From contig JBBMNZ010000049.1 of NCBI GenBank assembly GCA_037954325.1, forward strand, positions 434,001 through 498,000: a DNA stretch of 64,000 nucleotides, given 5' to 3'. The stretch's first letter is position 1, and each line of letters starts with the position of its first letter. This document shows, piece by piece, positions 62,191 to 64,000 of the stretch. This stretch comes from Fistularia commersonii (Eukaryota; Chordata; Actinopteri; Syngnathiformes; Fistulariidae). A model generated the notes under the pieces. The model did not search any database. It was not told the origin of the DNA and saw nothing but the letters and a program-made list of their open reading frames with translations. A program made the position numbers and the translations under genes.

Positions 62191-64000
62191 AAGTTGAAGA
62201 GTTTTTGATTAGTATTGGAAATAACTTTTGAATTTCATCACGCTGGTTTCTGCTCTTGAAATTTGTTGTTTAGGACATGATTCTGGACAATATATTTCAA
62301 ATTCAGTGTAATACCTTCACAAGTTCAAAAGATATCGCCATTCGTTCAAAAAGTACTTATCTCACCGAGTTGAAGCGTTTTTGATTAGGAGTGGAAATAA
62401 TCAATGAATTTCATCAAGCTGGTTTCTGCTGTTGAAATATGTTCTTTAGGACATGATTCTGCACACTATATGTCAAATTCAGTTAAATCCCATCACAGGT
62501 TCAAAAGATATAGCCATTCGTTCAAAAATTGCTTATCTCACCAAGTTGAAGAGTTTTTGATTAGGAGCGGAAATAACTATTGAATTTCATCAAGCTGGTT
62601 TCTGCTGTTGAAATATGTTGTTTAGGACATGATTCTGCACAATATACGTCAAATTCTTGTGAGCCCATTACAGGTTGAAAGGATATAGCCATCCGTTCCA
62701 AACATGCTTATGAGACCGAGTTGAAGCGTTTTTGAATAGGAGTGGAAATAACTAACGGATATTATCAAGCTGGTTTCTGCTGTTGAAATATGTTGTTTAT
62801 GACATAATTCTGCACAATATATGTCAAATTAAGTGTAATCCCTTCACAAGTTCAAAAGATATAGCCATTCGTTCAAAAAGTACTTATCTCACCGAGTGTA
62901 AGCTTTTTTGATTAGGAGTGGAAATAACTTTTGAATTTCATCACGCTGGTTTCTGCTGTGTAAATATGTTGTTTAGGACATGATTCTGCACAATATATGT
63001 CAAATTCAGTGCAATCCCTTCATAGGTTCAAAAGATATCGCCATTCGTTCAAAAAGTACTTATCTCACCGAGTTGAAGCGTTTTTGATTAGGAGTGGAAA
63101 TAACTAATGAATTTCTACAAGCTGGTTTCTGCTGTTGAAATATGTTGTTTAGGACATGATTCTGCACAATATATGTCAAATTCAGTGTAATCCCTTCACA
63201 AGTTCAAAATATATAGCCATTTGTTCAAAAAGTACTTATCTCACCGAGTTGAAGCGTTTTTGATTAGGAGTGGAAATAACTTTTGAATTTCATCAAGCTG
63301 GTTTCTGCTGTTGAAATATGTTGTTTAGAACATGTTTCTGCACAATATATGTCAAATTCAGTGTAATCCCTTCATAGGTTCAAAAGATACCGCCAGTCGT
63401 TCCAAAAGAACTTATCTCACCGAGTTGAGGCGTTTTTGATTCGGAGTGGAAATAACCAATGAATTTCATCAAGCTGGTTTCTGTGTTGAAATATGTTGTT
63501 TAGGACATGATTCTGCAAAACACATGTCAAATTCAGTGTAATCCAGCGATAAGATCAAAAGATATAGCCATTCGTGCAAAAAGTGCTTATCTCACCGAGT
63601 TGAAGCAATTTTGATTAGGAGTGGCAATAACTAATGAATTTCATCAAGTAGATTTCTACTGTTGAAATATGTTGTTTAGGACATGATTCTGCACAATATA
63701 TGTCAAATTCAGTGTAATCCCTTCACAAGTTCAAAATATATAGCCATTCGTTCAAAAAGTGCTTATCCCACCGAGTTGAAGCATTTTTGATTAGGAGTGG
63801 AAATAACTAATGAATTTCATCAAGCTGGTTTCTGCTGTTGAAATATGTTGTTTAGGATATGATTCTGCACAATATATGTCAAAGTCAGTGTGATCCCATT
63901 ACAGGTTCAAAGGATATAGCCATTCGTTCAAAAAGGACTTATCTCACCGAGTTGAGGCGTTTTTGATTAGGAGTGGAAATAACTTTTGAATTTCATCAAG
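62191..64000 (+). repeat. 5,276-bp-offset block, copy 2, cut by window end
   Basis: This is the partner of 56915-58724. It still matches at the last base of the window, so the true duplication is longer than what is visible. A full 5,276-bp tandem unit may continue downstream. Confidence 0.87.

Larger units (their letters stand above)
1..64000 (+). repeat. Centromere-type tandem satellite array, ~176-bp monomer, ~364 copies
   Basis: The anchor ggtttctgctgttgaaatat recurs every 175-177 bp from end to end. The first occurrences are at 44, 221, 397, 573, 748, 923 and 1087, where the 923-1087 interval is a short 164-bp unit. Every monomer lies in the same orientation and no unrelated sequence interrupts the array. 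The best conserved part runs from tttcatcaagctgg through tgtttaggacatgattctgc to caatatatgtcaaa. The following ~60 bp vary most and define monomer types. The array is AT-rich, with A/T runs and gccattcgttcaaaaa as landmarks. A 176-bp unit is close to the length wrapped in a nucleosome plus linker, as in many centromeric satellites. Being centromeric is therefore an inference from unit length, homogeneity and higher-order structure. I do not recognise the family or species. Confidence 0.97.

Noticed and set aside
1..64000. CRISPR-like array of regular repeats
   Set aside because: The repeated unit is the whole 176 bp with no unique spacers. Variable segments fall into a few recurring types and are not unrelated inserts.
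1..64000. Identification as a known satellite such as alpha satellite (171 bp) or the Arabidopsis 178-bp repeat
   Set aside because: Length is similar, but the sequence does not match what I know of either family. A database search of the monomer would be decisive.

Overview
The whole 64 kb window is one uninterrupted, AT-rich tandem satellite array. The unit is about 176 bp, most copies measure 175-177 bp, and there are roughly 364 of them, all in the same orientation. I found no protein gene, RNA gene, transposon, CRISPR array or unique sequence. The array suggests a eukaryotic centromere or pericentromere from a long-read assembly. A 176-bp unit is near the nucleosome repeat length and typical of centromeric satellites, especially in plants. 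I do not recognise the monomer, so the species, and even plant versus animal, stays open.

Monomers differ from their neighbours at many positions and fall into recurring types. The types are told apart mainly by the segment after the 'caatatatgtcaaa' core: ttagtgtaatcac (type b), cagtgtaatccagcga (c), cagtataatccag (d), cagtgaaatccc (e), cgtgtgagccc (f), agtcagtgtgatccc (g) and cagtgtaatcccttca (a). Long strings of types recur almost unchanged, so the array has a nested higher-order organisation.

Layout: positions 1-20.7k are a mosaic of older overlapping duplications (offsets about 2.45, 3.34, 6.16, 8.78 and 14.8-15.5 kb). From 20.77k to 48.88k there are two head-to-tail copies of a ~14.06-kb unit (about 80 monomers). 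From 46.67k to 56.50k there are two head-to-tail copies of a 4,917-bp unit (28 monomers). Line-by-line comparison of these found only two base differences, and the first copy starts inside the second 14-kb unit. From 54.5k to the end, further copies occur at offsets of 4,926 and 5,276 bp, and the last one runs off the window. The most similar copies lie on the right, which suggests the most recent expansion happened there.

Possible functional signals inside the monomer are three dyad symmetries, the best being a 12-pair imperfect stem around a 14-nt loop. In type-f monomers there is also a motif matching 8 of the 9 core bases of the mammalian CENP-B box. Both are sequence observations with no functional proof. 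No new gene-encoded system is present.
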